In this document: piece by piece, positions 42,495 to 51,280 of the stretch
How the letters are laid out: every line of letters starts with the position of its first letter
How positions within the stretch are numbered: position 1 is the stretch's first letter
From: Mycobacterium sp. OTB74
GTDB taxonomy: Bacteria; Actinomycetota; Actinomycetes; Mycobacteriales; Mycobacteriaceae
Direction of reading: 5' to 3'
Length of the DNA stretch: 64,000 nucleotides
Assembly (NCBI RefSeq): GCF_029892685.1
Contig: NZ_JARXVD010000008.1
Location: 153,593 to 217,592 of the forward strand
Position numbers and translations under genes: made by a program
The notes under the pieces: model-generated
Told to the model about the DNA's origin: nothing
Databases searched by the model: none
The model's input: only the letters and a program-made list of their open reading frames with translations

Positions 42495-42520
42495 CATTCT
42501 GGGTGGTACAGCCCAGAATG
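42495..42520. promoter_or_regulatory. Perfect 9-bp inverted repeat, candidate PadR operator
   Basis: CATTCTGGG (42495-42503) and CCCAGAATG (42512-42520) flank 8 nt. It lies 5 nt ahead of the HAD gene start and 13 nt after the PadR gene stop. No T-run follows, so it is not a terminator. A weaker site of the same layout (TTGGG, 8 nt, CCCAA) occurs at 41165-41182, upstream of the divergent hydrolase and pseudogene. Binding by the adjacent PadR protein is inferred. Confidence 0.5.
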
Positions 42521-42533
42521 AAAAGGGCTGAGG

Positions 42534-43205
42534 CTAGCCCTCCCGGCCGCCCTGAACCTGACGCTCGACCTCTCGCCACAGGCCCGGCGTCGAACTCGGA
42601 TGGCCCGCAACACCTTTAGCGGCCTGCTTCAGCACGGCGGCGGCTTCGTCGATGTCCTTCATCAACTCCAGCGCGAACTCCCGCTCGGCTGCGTAATATT
42701 TGGCAGCCCACCGCAGTGCGATCACCGAATACGCCCAGACCGGTTGAGCTTTCGCGCCCTCAGAGTCTTCGGCGGCCCGCCGTTCCATCGTCTCGCAATA
42801 AGTTATGTGCTCTTCCAATAGCTCTTTGAGGCGCGTCGGGTCGCTGAGATGGCCAAAAGTGACCCGCAGCAGCACACTGTGCTTGAGCACCGGCGGGTCG
42901 ACCGGAGCATTATTGGTCCAGTCCGCTACCGCATCCATACCGGCGGCAGTGATCTTGTAGAGGCGCCGGCTGCGCAGTCCCTCGTCCTGCTCGACCCGGG
43001 ACTCCAGGTAGCCGAGCCCCTCCAGCTTCTTCAGCTCGGTGTAAATCTGACTGTAGGACGGACTCCAGTAGTAGAGCCCCACGCTCCAGTCGATCCACTT
43101 CTTGATGTCGTAGCCGCTGAGTTCCTCTTCATAGGAGAGCATCCCGAGCAGCGTCCAACTCGTCGCCGCAAGCGACGACTTGCCGTTCGGATCCTTAGCT
43201 ACCAC
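42534..43205 (-). CDS. PadR-family transcriptional regulator
   Basis: A 223-residue PadR (subfamily 2-like) regulator. The N-terminal winged helix is SSLAATSWTLLGMLSYEEEL, SGYDIKKWIDWSVG, YSQIYTELKKLEGLGYLESR and a SRRLYKITAAGMDAV wing. The C-terminal 90 residues form the long helical dimerisation domain. The YYWSPSYSQIY stretch is typical of the group. It stands at the right border of the catabolic block. As far as I recall, a PadR-type repressor controls the second (C19) steroid cluster of M. smegmatis, which makes it a plausible regulator here too. Confidence 0.87.
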   Translation of the reverse strand: MVAKDPNGKSSLAATSWTLLGMLSYEEELSGYDIKKWIDWSVGLYYWSPSYSQIYTELKKLEGLGYLESRVEQDEGLRSRRLYKITAAGMDAVADWTNNAPVDPPVLKHSVLLRVTFGHLSDPTRLKELLEEHITYCETMERRAAEDSEGAKAQPVWAYSVIALRWAAKYYAAEREFALELMKDIDEAAAVLKQAAKGVAGHPSSTPGLWREVERQVQGGREG

Positions 43206-43297
43206 CGCCCTAGCGTAACAACACTGGTAAATGGCTGTATGTCCCGAAGACCACTGGTCGGGACGGCGCGTCCGCCTTCCACCCGCAGGGAGTTTGC

Positions 43298-44005
43298 TTA
43301 CCGCCGGCCCTCATCGGGTGGCGCGTCCCGCAGCATGCGCACCGACAGGCGTGGCAGTCGCTGCCCCGGCTGCCGCGAGAAGCTGTACTCCCAGGACAGC
43401 CCACCCCAGAGCTGCCAACCCCGGTACCGCGCCACCAGGCACAGCGCGGCACCAGCCAGTGTTGCGACCGCAGCGCCACCACGTACACCCGTGTACCAGA
43501 ACACGCAGACCAGGGCGCTGGCCACCATCGCACTGGTCGCATACAACGTATTGCCACCGAAAATCTGCGGCACTCGACGCGCGGTGACGTCCCTCAGGGT
43601 GCCGCCTCCGACCGCCGTGATGGTGCCCAACATCAACGCCGGAACCCAGCCCAACCCGAGGGCCAGGGTCTTCTGCGCGCCGGCTGTCGCCCAGCACCCC
43701 AGTGCCAGGGCATCGATATAGGCCAGCACCGTAGTCCAGACATGGCCGCGTATCGGCACCAGAAACGCGACCACTGCACCGAGCACGGCACACGCCATGT
43801 AGCGGATGTCGGTCAGTGCGACCGGAGGGCCGTGCTGCAGCAACGTATCCCGGATGATGCCGCCGCCCAACCCGGACAACGACGCCAGCGTGAGGAATCC
43901 GATGGGATCCATCCGCTCCTCGCGGGCGATGATGCCACCGAGTACAGCATTGGTCGCCACGCCCACCAAGTCGATGACGTGGAACCACTGCCCGAGCGCC
44001 GACAC
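43298..44005 (-). CDS. Trimeric intracellular cation (TRIC)-type channel family membrane protein
   Basis: A 235-residue membrane protein with about seven hydrophobic segments organised as two repeats of the UPF0126/TRIC unit. Each repeat has the glycine signature: LSGLGGGIIRDTLL near residue 45 and TAVGGGTLRDVTA near residue 130. Prokaryotic TRIC proteins are K+/cation channels. It starts at a GTG 8 bp after the DUF2469 stop and is likely cotranscribed with it. A hydrophilic Arg-rich tail of about 35 residues follows the last helix. Confidence 0.85.
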   Translation of the reverse strand: MSALGQWFHVIDLVGVATNAVLGGIIAREERMDPIGFLTLASLSGLGGGIIRDTLLQHGPPVALTDIRYMACAVLGAVVAFLVPIRGHVWTTVLAYIDALALGCWATAGAQKTLALGLGWVPALMLGTITAVGGGTLRDVTARRVPQIFGGNTLYATSAMVASALVCVFWYTGVRGGAAVATLAGAALCLVARYRGWQLWGGLSWEYSFSRQPGQRLPRLSVRMLRDAPPDEGRR

Positions 44006-44013
44006 GACGAAAG

Positions 44014-44319
44014 TTACTCGGGCAGACGCAGTTCGGGCTTCTCCACCTCTTCGATGTTGACATCTTTGAAGGTGATGACACGGACCTGTTTGACGAACCG
44101 CGCCGGCCGGTACATGTCCCAGACCCAGGCATCGGCCAGGCGGAGCTCGAAGTACACCTCGCCGTCGGCGTTGCGCGGAATCAGCTCGACACTGTTGGCC
44201 AGGTAGAAACGGCGCTCGGTCTCCACGACATAGCTGAACTGCCCGACGATGTCCTTGTACTCGCGGTACAGCGAGAGCTCCATCTCGGTCTCATATTTTT
44301 CGAGGTCCTCGGCGCTCAT
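44014..44319 (-). CDS. DUF2469 family conserved actinobacterial protein (Rv2901c orthologue)
   Basis: A 101-residue acidic protein, MSAEDLEKYETEMELSLYRE then YKDIVGQFSYVVETERRFYL, highly conserved in actinobacteria and always near rnhB and lepB. It contains many aromatic residues (ADAWVWDMYRPARFVKQVRV) and no catalytic motif. Function unknown; its linkage with ribosome and export genes suggests a housekeeping role. It marks the right border of the accessory block. Confidence 0.93.
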   Translation of the reverse strand: MSAEDLEKYETEMELSLYREYKDIVGQFSYVVETERRFYLANSVELIPRNADGEVYFELRLADAWVWDMYRPARFVKQVRVITFKDVNIEEVEKPELRLPE

Positions 44320-44411
44320 CGGCTCAGACTCATCAGTTCAGCGGTCCTTCGGTTGGTACGGCCACGGTTGGCGGTGGCGTCTTGTCCATGTGTGGTGTTG
44401 TCCATTTTCCC

Positions 44412-45164
44412 CTACCCGGAACGGCAGCGCTGTCCTATTGCCGGGTTGGTCACGAGCTTACGGACGTTGGCGAACGAGAAGCGGTGCTGCGGGCACGGCC
44501 CGAGTTCGCCCAGTGCGGCGGCGTGAGCAGCGGTGCTGTACCCCTTGTGATCGGCGAACCCGTATCCCGGATGTTCGTCGTCCATCTCGACCATCAGCCG
44601 GTCGCGGCTGACTTTGGCCAGCACACTGGCCGCCGCGATGCACGCGGCCGCGGCGTCCCCACCGACCACCGGCAGGGACGGCACCGGCAGACCTGGCACC
44701 CGGAATCCGTCGGACAGCACATAGCCGGGACGCATGGGCAGACCGGCGACGGCTCGGCGCATGCCCTCGATGTTGGCCACGTGCACACCCCGGCGGTCCA
44801 CCTCGACCGACGGGATGAAAACCACGTGATAAGCCAGCGCGTAGCGCCGGATCAACGGAAACAGCCGTTCCCGTTCGGCCTCCGTCAATTTCTTCGAATC
44901 ATCAAGGGCCGAAAGGCTTTCCAGCCGATTGGGCCCCAGTACACAGGCGGCCACGACCAGCGGTCCGGCGCATGCTCCGCGACCGACCTCGTCGACCCCG
45001 GCAACCGGACCCAGCCCGCTGCGGTACAGCGCGGATTCCAGGGTGCGCAGGCCTGAGGACTTGCGGATGACGGTCCTCGGCGGCCAGCCAGCCGACGAGC
45101 GCTCGTGCGAGGAGGAAGCGACCCCCGACGAGCGCCCGCGCGAGGAGGAGACCACCCCGGACAA
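44412..45164 (-). CDS. rnhB: Ribonuclease HII with a repeat-encoded N-terminal extension
   Basis: A 250-residue RNase HII that cleaves RNA in RNA-DNA hybrids at misincorporated ribonucleotides. The catalytic acidic motif [20 protein letters not shown] is intact, with [31 protein letters not shown] and [20 protein letters not shown] following. The first 29 residues, before [20 protein letters not shown], are an imperfect 11-residue repeat ([22 protein letters not shown]) encoded by two 33-bp DNA repeats. M. tuberculosis RnhB begins just before PPRTVIRKS. No good alternative start lies between, so the extension seems real. It starts 10 bp after the lepB stop. Confidence 0.92.
   Translation of the reverse strand: MSGVVSSSRGRSSGVASSSHERSSAGWPPRTVIRKSSGLRTLESALYRSGLGPVAGVDEVGRGACAGPLVVAACVLGPNRLESLSALDDSKKLTEAERERLFPLIRRYALAYHVVFIPSVEVDRRGVHVANIEGMRRAVAGLPMRPGYVLSDGFRVPGLPVPSLPVVGGDAAAACIAAASVLAKVSRDRLMVEMDDEHPGYGFADHKGYSTAAHAAALGELGPCPQHRFSFANVRKLVTNPAIGQRCRSG
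45094..45159. repeat. Two imperfect 33-bp tandem repeats in the 5' end of rnhB
   Basis: Units 45094-45126 and 45127-45159 match at about 27 of 33 positions and share the core GCGAGGAGGA on the plus strand. They encode the Ser-rich 11-residue repeat of RnhB and lie at the lepB-rnhB junction. Confidence 0.85.
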
Positions 45165-45174
45165 CGCGACTGCC

Positions 45175-46032
45175 TTAGTTGCCGGTCTGCGGATCGAACG
45201 TCTTGACCATGCCCCAACGCGATGGCGGCCAGGCGATGAACCGGGCTTTGCCGATCACATTGCCCACCGGAACAGTGCCCGCGGTCGGGTCACCGGTGCA
45301 TTTGAGGCCCTTCATGGCATCGGCAGGTGAGTCCGTGCAGTGGGCGCGGGAGTCTGCCGAGTGAGTGCGGTTGTCGCCCATCACCCAGATCCGCCCGGCC
45401 GGCACCTTTACCGGGCCAAAATCAGGACCCAGGCATGGCTCTACGGCAGGGTCGACCATCAAGGTGGCCGGGTCGAGATAGGGCTCGTCGAGCTTCTTGC
45501 CGTCGACGGTCAACCCGGTCGTCGCCCGGCATTGCACCGTCTGCCCACCGACCGCGATTACGCGCTTGACCAGGTCATTCTCATCGGGCGGCACGAAGCC
45601 GATAATCGAGAGTGCATTCTGAATCCACCGGATGGTGGGGTTGTCCGAACGAATCGACTTGTAGCCGATGTTCCAGTTGGGCGGACCCTTGAAGACCACC
45701 ACGTCACCCGGTTCAGGCTGGCCGAACCGATAGGTGATCTTGTCGACCATGATCCGGTCACCGACGCAGCCAGTGCAGCCGTGCAGCGTCGGCTCCATGG
45801 ATTCGGAGGGAATCAGGTAGGGGCGCGCCACAAATGTCAGCATGACGTAGTACAGCACCACGGCGATGGTGACCAAGATCGCGCCCTCACGCAGGGCTGC
45901 GAATCTGGGCTTCGAGTCGGCGGCATTACCGCCGACCTTCGCGTCGGTGTTGGTGGCCCCGTCAGAAGCCGTGGCCTCGTCCGAAGTAGCGGCCTCGTTC
46001 GAGGCAGTGGTCTCGTCGCTGGATCCGGTCAC
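45175..46032 (-). CDS. lepB: Signal peptidase I
   Basis: A 285-residue type I signal peptidase that cleaves Sec/Tat signal peptides on the outer face of the membrane. GTG 46032 is chosen because it lies 4 bp after the rplS stop and gives the family length; the longer frame overlaps rplS. Residues 1-40 are a Ser/Thr/Glu/Ala-rich low-complexity tail ([10 protein letters not shown] type). One membrane helix follows ([20 protein letters not shown]), then the catalytic Ser in [10 protein letters not shown], the Lys in KRVIAVGG and the [11 protein letters not shown] box. Operon order rplS-lepB-rnhB is as in M. tuberculosis. Confidence 0.95.
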   Translation of the reverse strand: MTGSSDETTASNEAATSDEATASDGATNTDAKVGGNAADSKPRFAALREGAILVTIAVVLYYVMLTFVARPYLIPSESMEPTLHGCTGCVGDRIMVDKITYRFGQPEPGDVVVFKGPPNWNIGYKSIRSDNPTIRWIQNALSIIGFVPPDENDLVKRVIAVGGQTVQCRATTGLTVDGKKLDEPYLDPATLMVDPAVEPCLGPDFGPVKVPAGRIWVMGDNRTHSADSRAHCTDSPADAMKGLKCTGDPTAGTVPVGNVIGKARFIAWPPSRWGMVKTFDPQTGN

Positions 46033-46036
46033 GGAT

Positions 46037-46387
46037 TCAGCGCTTCTCCTTGATCTTTGCCTTCTTGCCGCGCAGCTCACGCAGGTAGTAGAGCTTGGCG
46101 CGACGCACGTCACCGCGGGTGACGACATCGATGTGGTCAATGTTGGGCGAGTGCACCGGGAAGGTGCGCTCGACGCCGACGCCGTAGCTCTCCTTGCGGA
46201 CGGTGAAGGTCTCGCTGATGCCACCGCCCTGACGGCGGATCACGACGCCCTTGAACACCTGAACACGGTGCTTGTTGCCCTCGATGACCTTGACGTGCAC
46301 GTTGAGGGTGTCGCCGGGGTTGAAGGCCGGGATGTCGTCGCGCAGCGACGCCTGGTCGACGAAGTCCAGCGTTTTCATCGGTGACAC
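46037..46387 (-). CDS. rplS: 50S ribosomal protein L19
   Basis: A 116-residue L19, full length: [80 protein letters not shown] and [20 protein letters not shown]. It sits at the 30S-50S interface. The preferred ATG gives MKTLDFV or [10 protein letters not shown] (46387), and both are close to known starts. It heads the rplS-lepB-rnhB operon. Confidence 0.97.
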   Translation of the reverse strand: MSPMKTLDFVDQASLRDDIPAFNPGDTLNVHVKVIEGNKHRVQVFKGVVIRRQGGGISETFTVRKESYGVGVERTFPVHSPNIDHIDVVTRGDVRRAKLYYLRELRGKKAKIKEKR

Positions 46388-46802
46388 TTCCTTGCTAGCT
46401 CGCGGCCGCAGTCGCCTGTCGGAATTCGACGCGACGCCGGGCCAATCTCTTTACGGACGTTCTTGGTGTGGATGCCGCAGCTGGTGAGGACACATCCGTA
46501 AGGACGCGATCCACGCACCTAGCGCAGACAACTGCTCAATTGTGCCAGATGGGTGCCATGTGACGAAATCGCGATGCCAGCACGTCCGCCGATGGGCGCC
46601 GGCCCGTTCCGCTCACCACTGCTCTTACGTTGGCCTGGCCCGTCTTCACAGCTAAAAAGCATCACACATCACACCCAACACCGCCGCGCACGCGTCACAA
46701 CGATGCTAATGACCGATTACTCTTATCAACCGGGAAACTGCACGTGAACAACCGTCGGAGCCCTGCGTTGGCACACCAGGCCCGTACCAGGCAAGGAGGA
46801 CC
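46388..46802. other. 415-bp divergent region between rplS and lppW, with a possible L19 leader
   Basis: No gene is seen. On the rplS side the leader contains TTACGGA (46451-46457) and its complement TCCGTAA (46495-46501), with a further GTGT/ACAC pairing inside. This could be a structured 5' leader through which L19 controls its own synthesis; that is inferred. The lppW side has AT-richer DNA that should hold its promoter. Confidence 0.4.
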
Positions 46803-47726
46803 ATGCGACCGCGGCCCGCGAAGCTGCTGACCATCACCGCGTTCATTACGGCTGCGGTGACGTTCACGGCTGGCTGCGAGGCGAAGGTCTATGGTGCGCC
46901 GCCAAGGCACCCTGATCTGACCGTCGTTCCGATCGGCACCGTTGTGGCCCTGCCGGACGCCCCCTCCCGAGAAACCCTCCCCTCCGCCCTGACGGGCTTG
47001 GACACTCGGGAACACCAGGCCACCGACAACGCTGCGAATTCGGGGGCGACCATCAGCTCCGCGGTGCTGGACCGCAACACCGGACAGTTGATCACCAACG
47101 GCGACAACTCACCTATGCCCATCGCGTCGGTGGCCAAGCTGTTCATCGCCGACGATCTGCTGCTGCAGGAGGCGAAGGGCCAGACCACGCTGAGCACCTC
47201 CGATGGCCAGGCGCTCGACACCATGCTGCGCTCGTCCGACGACTCGGCCGCCGAGTCCTTCTGGAGCCGTAGCGGAGGCAACGACATCATCACCCGGGTG
47301 GCCGCTCGCTATGGGCTGACCGGGACATCCGTACCGTACGACGGTCACTGGTGGAACACCATGAGCACGGTCAGCGATCTGGTGCGGTACTACGACCAGC
47401 TGCTCAACGGCACCGGTGGGCTGCCTGCGGAGCGCGCCGGCATGATTCTGTCCGATCTGGCCCAGTCCACGGCCTCGGGCTCTGACGGCTATCCGCAGCG
47501 GTTCGGCATTCCGGACGGCCTGTACGGCGAGCCGGTCGCGGTGAAACAGGGCTGGATGCCGGACTGGAATGGCAACAACTGGATGCACATCTCGACCGGG
47601 GTGATCGGCGCGGACCGTCGCTACGTCATGGCGATCGGCTCGTTGCAGCCCACCGATGACGTCGGCGCCCGAGCCGCCATCACCAACGCTGTCAAGACCA
47701 TGTTCCCCGGCGGCCGAATCAGCTAG
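46803..47726 (+). CDS. lppW: LppW-type lipoprotein with a beta-lactamase-like domain
   Basis: A 307-residue exported lipoprotein. AAGGAGG lies right before the ATG. The signal peptide ends in a lipobox, FTAGC (Cys25). The mature domain resembles class A beta-lactamase/penicillin-binding proteins: SVAKL gives the S-x2-K motif (about residue 109), DDSAAESFW lies near the second motif position, and VAVKQGW replaces the usual KTG with KQG. The altered third motif suggests it may not be a working beta-lactamase. Position between rplS and trmD matches Rv2905. Its stop overlaps that of the convergent trmD in the sequence CTAG. Confidence 0.9.
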   Translation: MRPRPAKLLTITAFITAAVTFTAGCEAKVYGAPPRHPDLTVVPIGTVVALPDAPSRETLPSALTGLDTREHQATDNAANSGATISSAVLDRNTGQLITNGDNSPMPIASVAKLFIADDLLLQEAKGQTTLSTSDGQALDTMLRSSDDSAAESFWSRSGGNDIITRVAARYGLTGTSVPYDGHWWNTMSTVSDLVRYYDQLLNGTGGLPAERAGMILSDLAQSTASGSDGYPQRFGIPDGLYGEPVAVKQGWMPDWNGNNWMHISTGVIGADRRYVMAIGSLQPTDDVGARAAITNAVKTMFPGGRIS

Positions 47727-48427
47727 TCCTGCAACGCTTCCGGGCCCAAGAGGTCAGGCCTGCGTTCTCGGGTGCGCTGTAGTCCCTGTTCGCGACGCCA
47801 CGCGGCGACCTTGGCATGGTCCCCGGACAGCAATACCGGCGGCACCTCCAGATCACGCCAGGTCGGCGGTCGGGTATAGCTCGGCCCCTCCAGCACTCCC
47901 CCGACGTGCGCCGAGTGTGAATCATCTTGGTGGGAGACCGGATTGCCCAACACTTCGGGCATCAACCGAACCACTGCTTCGATCATCACCAGTGCCGCGG
48001 ACTCACCGCCCGGCAGCACATAGTCGCCGATCGACACTTCCTCAACACGCATCCGGCGAGCTGCGTCGTCGGCCACCCGTTGATCGATACCCTCATAGCG
48101 CCCGCAGGCGAACACCAGGTGCGACTCGCTGGACCAGCGCTGGGCGTCTTCCTGGGTGAACAGCCTGCCGGCGGGGGTGGGAACCACCAAAATGGTTTCC
48201 GAAGAACAGATTTCGTCCAGGGCGGCACCCCAGACCGGAGCCTTCATCACCATTCCCGGACCGCCGCCATACGGCGAGTCGTCGACGGACTTGTGTACGT
48301 CGTGGGTCCACCTGCGCAGGTCGTGCACACCGAGTTCGACGATGCCATTGGCGATTGCCTTGCCCGGCAAGGACTGCCGTAGCGCATCGAGATAGGCCGG
48401 AAAGATGGTGACGACGTCAATACGCAT
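47723..48427 (-). CDS. trmD: tRNA (guanine-N1-)-methyltransferase TrmD
   Basis: A 234-residue SPOUT methyltransferase that makes m1G37 in tRNAs reading CNN/GGN codons, preventing +1 frameshifting. MRIDVVTIFPAYLDALRQSL is the classic start. HDLRRWTHDVHKSVDDSPYG, the knot region YEGIDQRVADDAARRMRVEE and VSIGDYVLPGGESAALVMIE follow. The ATG lies 5 bp after rimM in the rpsP-khpA-rimM-trmD operon. Full length. Confidence 0.97.
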   Translation of the reverse strand: MRIDVVTIFPAYLDALRQSLPGKAIANGIVELGVHDLRRWTHDVHKSVDDSPYGGGPGMVMKAPVWGAALDEICSSETILVVPTPAGRLFTQEDAQRWSSESHLVFACGRYEGIDQRVADDAARRMRVEEVSIGDYVLPGGESAALVMIEAVVRLMPEVLGNPVSHQDDSHSAHVGGVLEGPSYTRPPTWRDLEVPPVLLSGDHAKVAAWRREQGLQRTRERRPDLLGPEALQD

Positions 48428-48432
48428 GCGCC

Positions 48433-48963
48433 TCAACCTAACTCAAGTAGACCGTCCGGCGGGTCGATCTCTACCAACGAGTCGGCAAGCGACACCGTCG
48501 GGACCATCTCGGTGACGAAGGGCACCAGCACCTCTTTGCCGGATTCTGTTCGCACCGAAAGCAATTCACCGCCCGGTGTGTGCAGCACCTCGGTCACCAC
48601 ACCAACCTCGACACCGTCGACGGTGCGCACCCGCAGCCCTTCCAGCTGGTGGTCGTAGAACTCATCGGGCTCATCGATCGGCGGCAGGTCGGCGGTGTCC
48701 ACCAGGAACAGGGTGCCGCGCAGTCCGTCCGCCGCATTGCGATCAGACACCCCGGTAAGCCGCACCAGCAGCCGACCGCCATGCTCCCGCACGGACTCGA
48801 CGACATAGGTCCGCTCTGCACGCTCAGCGCTACGAGCACCGGGCTTACTACGCAGCGATGACCCCGGCGAGAAACGCTCGCCGGGGTCATCGGTACGTAC
48901 TTCGACAACAACCTCGCCACTGATGCCATGCGCCTTGACGACGCGGCCGACCACGAGGTCCAT
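48433..48963 (-). CDS. rimM: Ribosome maturation factor RimM
   Basis: A 176-residue RimM, needed for 30S head assembly through S19. The N-terminal domain is [20 protein letters not shown], with RFSPGSSLR; the PRC-barrel C-terminal domain has [20 protein letters not shown] and [23 protein letters not shown] 48963 is chosen over the longer frame, which runs into khpA. It lies 19 bp after khpA and 5 bp before trmD. Confidence 0.95.
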   Translation of the reverse strand: MDLVVGRVVKAHGISGEVVVEVRTDDPGERFSPGSSLRSKPGARSAERAERTYVVESVREHGGRLLVRLTGVSDRNAADGLRGTLFLVDTADLPPIDEPDEFYDHQLEGLRVRTVDGVEVGVVTEVLHTPGGELLSVRTESGKEVLVPFVTEMVPTVSLADSLVEIDPPDGLLELG

Positions 48964-48982
48964 GTCTGCCTTCTCTAGCCGA

Positions 48983-49225
48983 CTACTGGTCGGTGTCCAC
49001 CACGTCGACGCGGATGCCCCGGCCGCCGATACCGGCCACCAAGGTGCGCAGCGCGGTGGCGGTGCGGCCGCCGCGCCCAATGACCTTGCCCAGGTCATCA
49101 GGGTGCACGTGCACCTCAACGGTGCGACCACGGCGGCTGGTCACCATGTCGACACGGACGTCATCGGGGTTATCGACGATCCCGCGGACCAGGTGCTCTA
49201 CGGCGTCGACGACGACATTGCTCAT
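48983..49225 (-). CDS. khpA: KH-domain RNA-binding protein KhpA
   Basis: An 80-residue single KH domain protein (Rv2908c type). The GxxG loop is [16 protein letters not shown] and the ending is [12 protein letters not shown]. KhpA binds RNA, often with KhpB, and influences cell division and small RNA function in other Gram-positives. Its ATG overlaps the rpsP stop by 4 bp. Confidence 0.93.
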   Translation of the reverse strand: MSNVVVDAVEHLVRGIVDNPDDVRVDMVTSRRGRTVEVHVHPDDLGKVIGRGGRTATALRTLVAGIGGRGIRVDVVDTDQ

Positions 49226-49698
49226 TCGGCGGGCGCTTCAGCCTCGGTGGCCTCGGTGGCCTCAGCAGCCTCGGTCTCAGCGGCGGCCTCGGCCGGAGCT
49301 TCTTCCTTCTTGTCCTTGCGCTTCTTCAGCGTGACGGCCTCGCCGGCCGGAGCGGCGTCAGCGTTGGCCAGTGCAGCGTTGAACAAGTCCAGCTTGGACG
49401 GCTTCGGCTCGGCGACCTTCAGCGTGCCCTCGGCGCCCGGCAGGCCCTTGAACTTCTGCCAGTCACCGGTGATCTTCAGCAGGGCCTGCACCGGCTCGGT
49501 CGGCTGGGCGCCGACGCCCAGCCAGTACTGTGCGCGCTCCGAGTCGATCTCGATCAGGCTCGGCTCTTCCTTGGGGTGGTAGCGACCGATGACCTCGATG
49601 GCGCGGCCATCGCGACGGGTGCGCGCGTCAGCGACGATGACGCGGTACTGGGGGTTGCGGATCTTGCCAAGCCGGGTGAGCTTGATCTTGACAGCCAT
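49222..49698 (-). CDS. rpsP: 30S ribosomal protein S16 with a mycobacterial C-terminal extension
   Basis: A 158-residue S16. Residues 1-85 are the conserved domain ([40 protein letters not shown]). The rest is an Ala/Glu-rich acidic tail ([20 protein letters not shown]), longer than in most bacteria but usual for mycobacteria. It heads the rpsP-khpA-rimM-trmD operon. Confidence 0.97.
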   Translation of the reverse strand: MAVKIKLTRLGKIRNPQYRVIVADARTRRDGRAIEVIGRYHPKEEPSLIEIDSERAQYWLGVGAQPTEPVQALLKITGDWQKFKGLPGAEGTLKVAEPKPSKLDLFNAALANADAAPAGEAVTLKKRKDKKEEAPAEAAAETEAAEATEATEAEAPAE

Positions 49699-49879
49699 GA
49701 ATCAACTTCTCCTGTGATTGCCACGCTGCAATTCAGCGACTCGGGCGGATTGCCCGGTCCGGTCTTGCCTCACGTGTGTGACTGCCGCGCGGCGCATCAA
49801 ACGGGTCGCGGACAGACAGCCCACCATTCTGCCAGAGCAGGCAGGTCCGATGAAAATCGTGAATCCGCGGGTGACGGGC

Positions 49880-50335
49880 TCAGACCACCCGATCGAAGCA
49901 CTTGCTCTCGACCCGTCGTGTCATCCGCCAGCCATCGGCGGTGCGGATGAACTCGTCTTCGTACCAGAGTCCACAGAACAGCACCTGCCGCGCTGCATCG
50001 GCGACGCCCTCGGCACCGGGCAGCACCATCGGGTTGAAACACAAGGTCCGCGACGTGGCGGCATCACCGGTGATCGTCACGTCGAAGTTGCCGAGCATGT
50101 GCGCGTACGACGGGAAGTTCGGCAGCACCTGCGCCAGCCAGGCCTTCACCTCCGGAAAATGGCCGTCGATACCACCCATCGCCCGGTAATCGATATAGGC
50201 GTCGGGGGTGAAAACCCGCTCCAGATCATCGAACTGGCGGGTGTCGATCGCAGTGGAGTACGCCACCAGCAGTTGTTGGATTTCCAGGCGATCAGAGATT
50301 TCTTCCAGGCTCAGCACACCCCGATTGAACACCAC
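49880..50335 (-). CDS. NTF2/SnoaL-like protein (Rv2910c type)
   Basis: A 151-residue SnoaL-like fold protein: LEEISDRLEIQQLLVAYSTA, IDTRQFDDLERVFTPDAYID, FPSYAHMLGNFDVTITGDAA, and WYEDEFIRTADGWRMTRRVE. Ring-hydroxylating dioxygenase small subunits and ketosteroid isomerases share this layout. It occupies the place of Rv2910c between rpsP and dacB2. No catalytic residues can be assigned. It is divergent from dacB2, 51 bp away. Confidence 0.87.
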   Translation of the reverse strand: MVFNRGVLSLEEISDRLEIQQLLVAYSTAIDTRQFDDLERVFTPDAYIDYRAMGGIDGHFPEVKAWLAQVLPNFPSYAHMLGNFDVTITGDAATSRTLCFNPMVLPGAEGVADAARQVLFCGLWYEDEFIRTADGWRMTRRVESKCFDRVV

Positions 50336-50386
50336 TCTTGCACCTGGGAGGCGTCGATCAGCAATGGCCAGTACGCTCGTGAACCC

Positions 50387-51265
50387 ATGGGAAGGTTAGT
50401 AACGGCCGCCATGGCAGCGCTGACATTCGTATTCATGGCCGCACCGCCCACGGCTGGGGCGGATCCGCAGATTCAGCCGGTTGGCAGCGCTCCGCTCCCG
50501 GACGGCCCCGCCCCGGCATGGATCGTTGCCGACATGGATTCCGGCCAGGTGCTAGCCGGCCGCGATATGGACATGCGGCACCCACCCGCAAGCACCATCA
50601 AGACACTGCTCGCCCTGACGGCACTGGACGAGCTGCCGAACCTCGACGCGACGGTGACCGCCAACGAAGCTGACACCAAAGCCGAGTGCAACTGCGTGGG
50701 CATCGTCCCGGGCCATACCTACACCGCCCGCCAATTGCTCGACGCGGTGCTGCTGGTCTCCGGCAATGACGCGGCCAACACCCTCGCCGACATGATCGGC
50801 GGCTATGACACCGCGGTGGCCAAGATGAACGCGAAGGCCGCCTCGATCGGGGCCGTCGACACCCACGCCGCCACCCCGTCGGGCCTGGACGGCGCAGGCG
50901 GTTCAGGCTGGACCACGCCGCGTGACCTCGCGATCATCTTCCGGGCTGCCATGGGCAACCCCTACTTCGCCCAGATCACCGCGCAGCCCGCGGCGATGTT
51001 CCCGACCGCGACCGGCGACAAGCCGATCGTCAACGAAGACCAGCTGCTGCAGCGCTACCCCGGCACCATCGGCGGCAAGACCGGCTTCACCGACGCCGCG
51101 AGGAAGACCTTCGTCGCCGCGGCCGACCGCGGCGGACGTCGTCTGGTGATCGCCATGATGTACGGGCTGATCCACGAGGGCGGCCCGACGTACTGGGACC
51201 AGGCTTCGCAGTTGCTGGACTGGGGTTTCGCTCAGGACCGGTCGGTGACCGTCGGCTCGCTGTAG
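50387..51265 (+). CDS. dacB2: D-alanyl-D-alanine carboxypeptidase (DacB2)
   Basis: A 292-residue exported penicillin-binding protein that removes the terminal D-Ala of peptidoglycan stem peptides. ATG 50387 gives a signal peptide (MGRLVTAAMAALTFVFMAAP, cleavage near AGA). The three active-site motifs are present: ASTIKT (S-x2-K), VSGNDAA (SGN) and GGKTGF (KTG). The shorter start is used because upstream sequence in frame overlaps the divergent gene. It lacks the second C-terminal domain of larger PBP5 enzymes, as does M. tuberculosis Rv2911. Confidence 0.93.
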   Translation: MGRLVTAAMAALTFVFMAAPPTAGADPQIQPVGSAPLPDGPAPAWIVADMDSGQVLAGRDMDMRHPPASTIKTLLALTALDELPNLDATVTANEADTKAECNCVGIVPGHTYTARQLLDAVLLVSGNDAANTLADMIGGYDTAVAKMNAKAASIGAVDTHAATPSGLDGAGGSGWTTPRDLAIIFRAAMGNPYFAQITAQPAAMFPTATGDKPIVNEDQLLQRYPGTIGGKTGFTDAARKTFVAAADRGGRRLVIAMMYGLIHEGGPTYWDQASQLLDWGFAQDRSVTVGSL

Positions 51266-51280
51266 CCGCCGCCTGACGCG

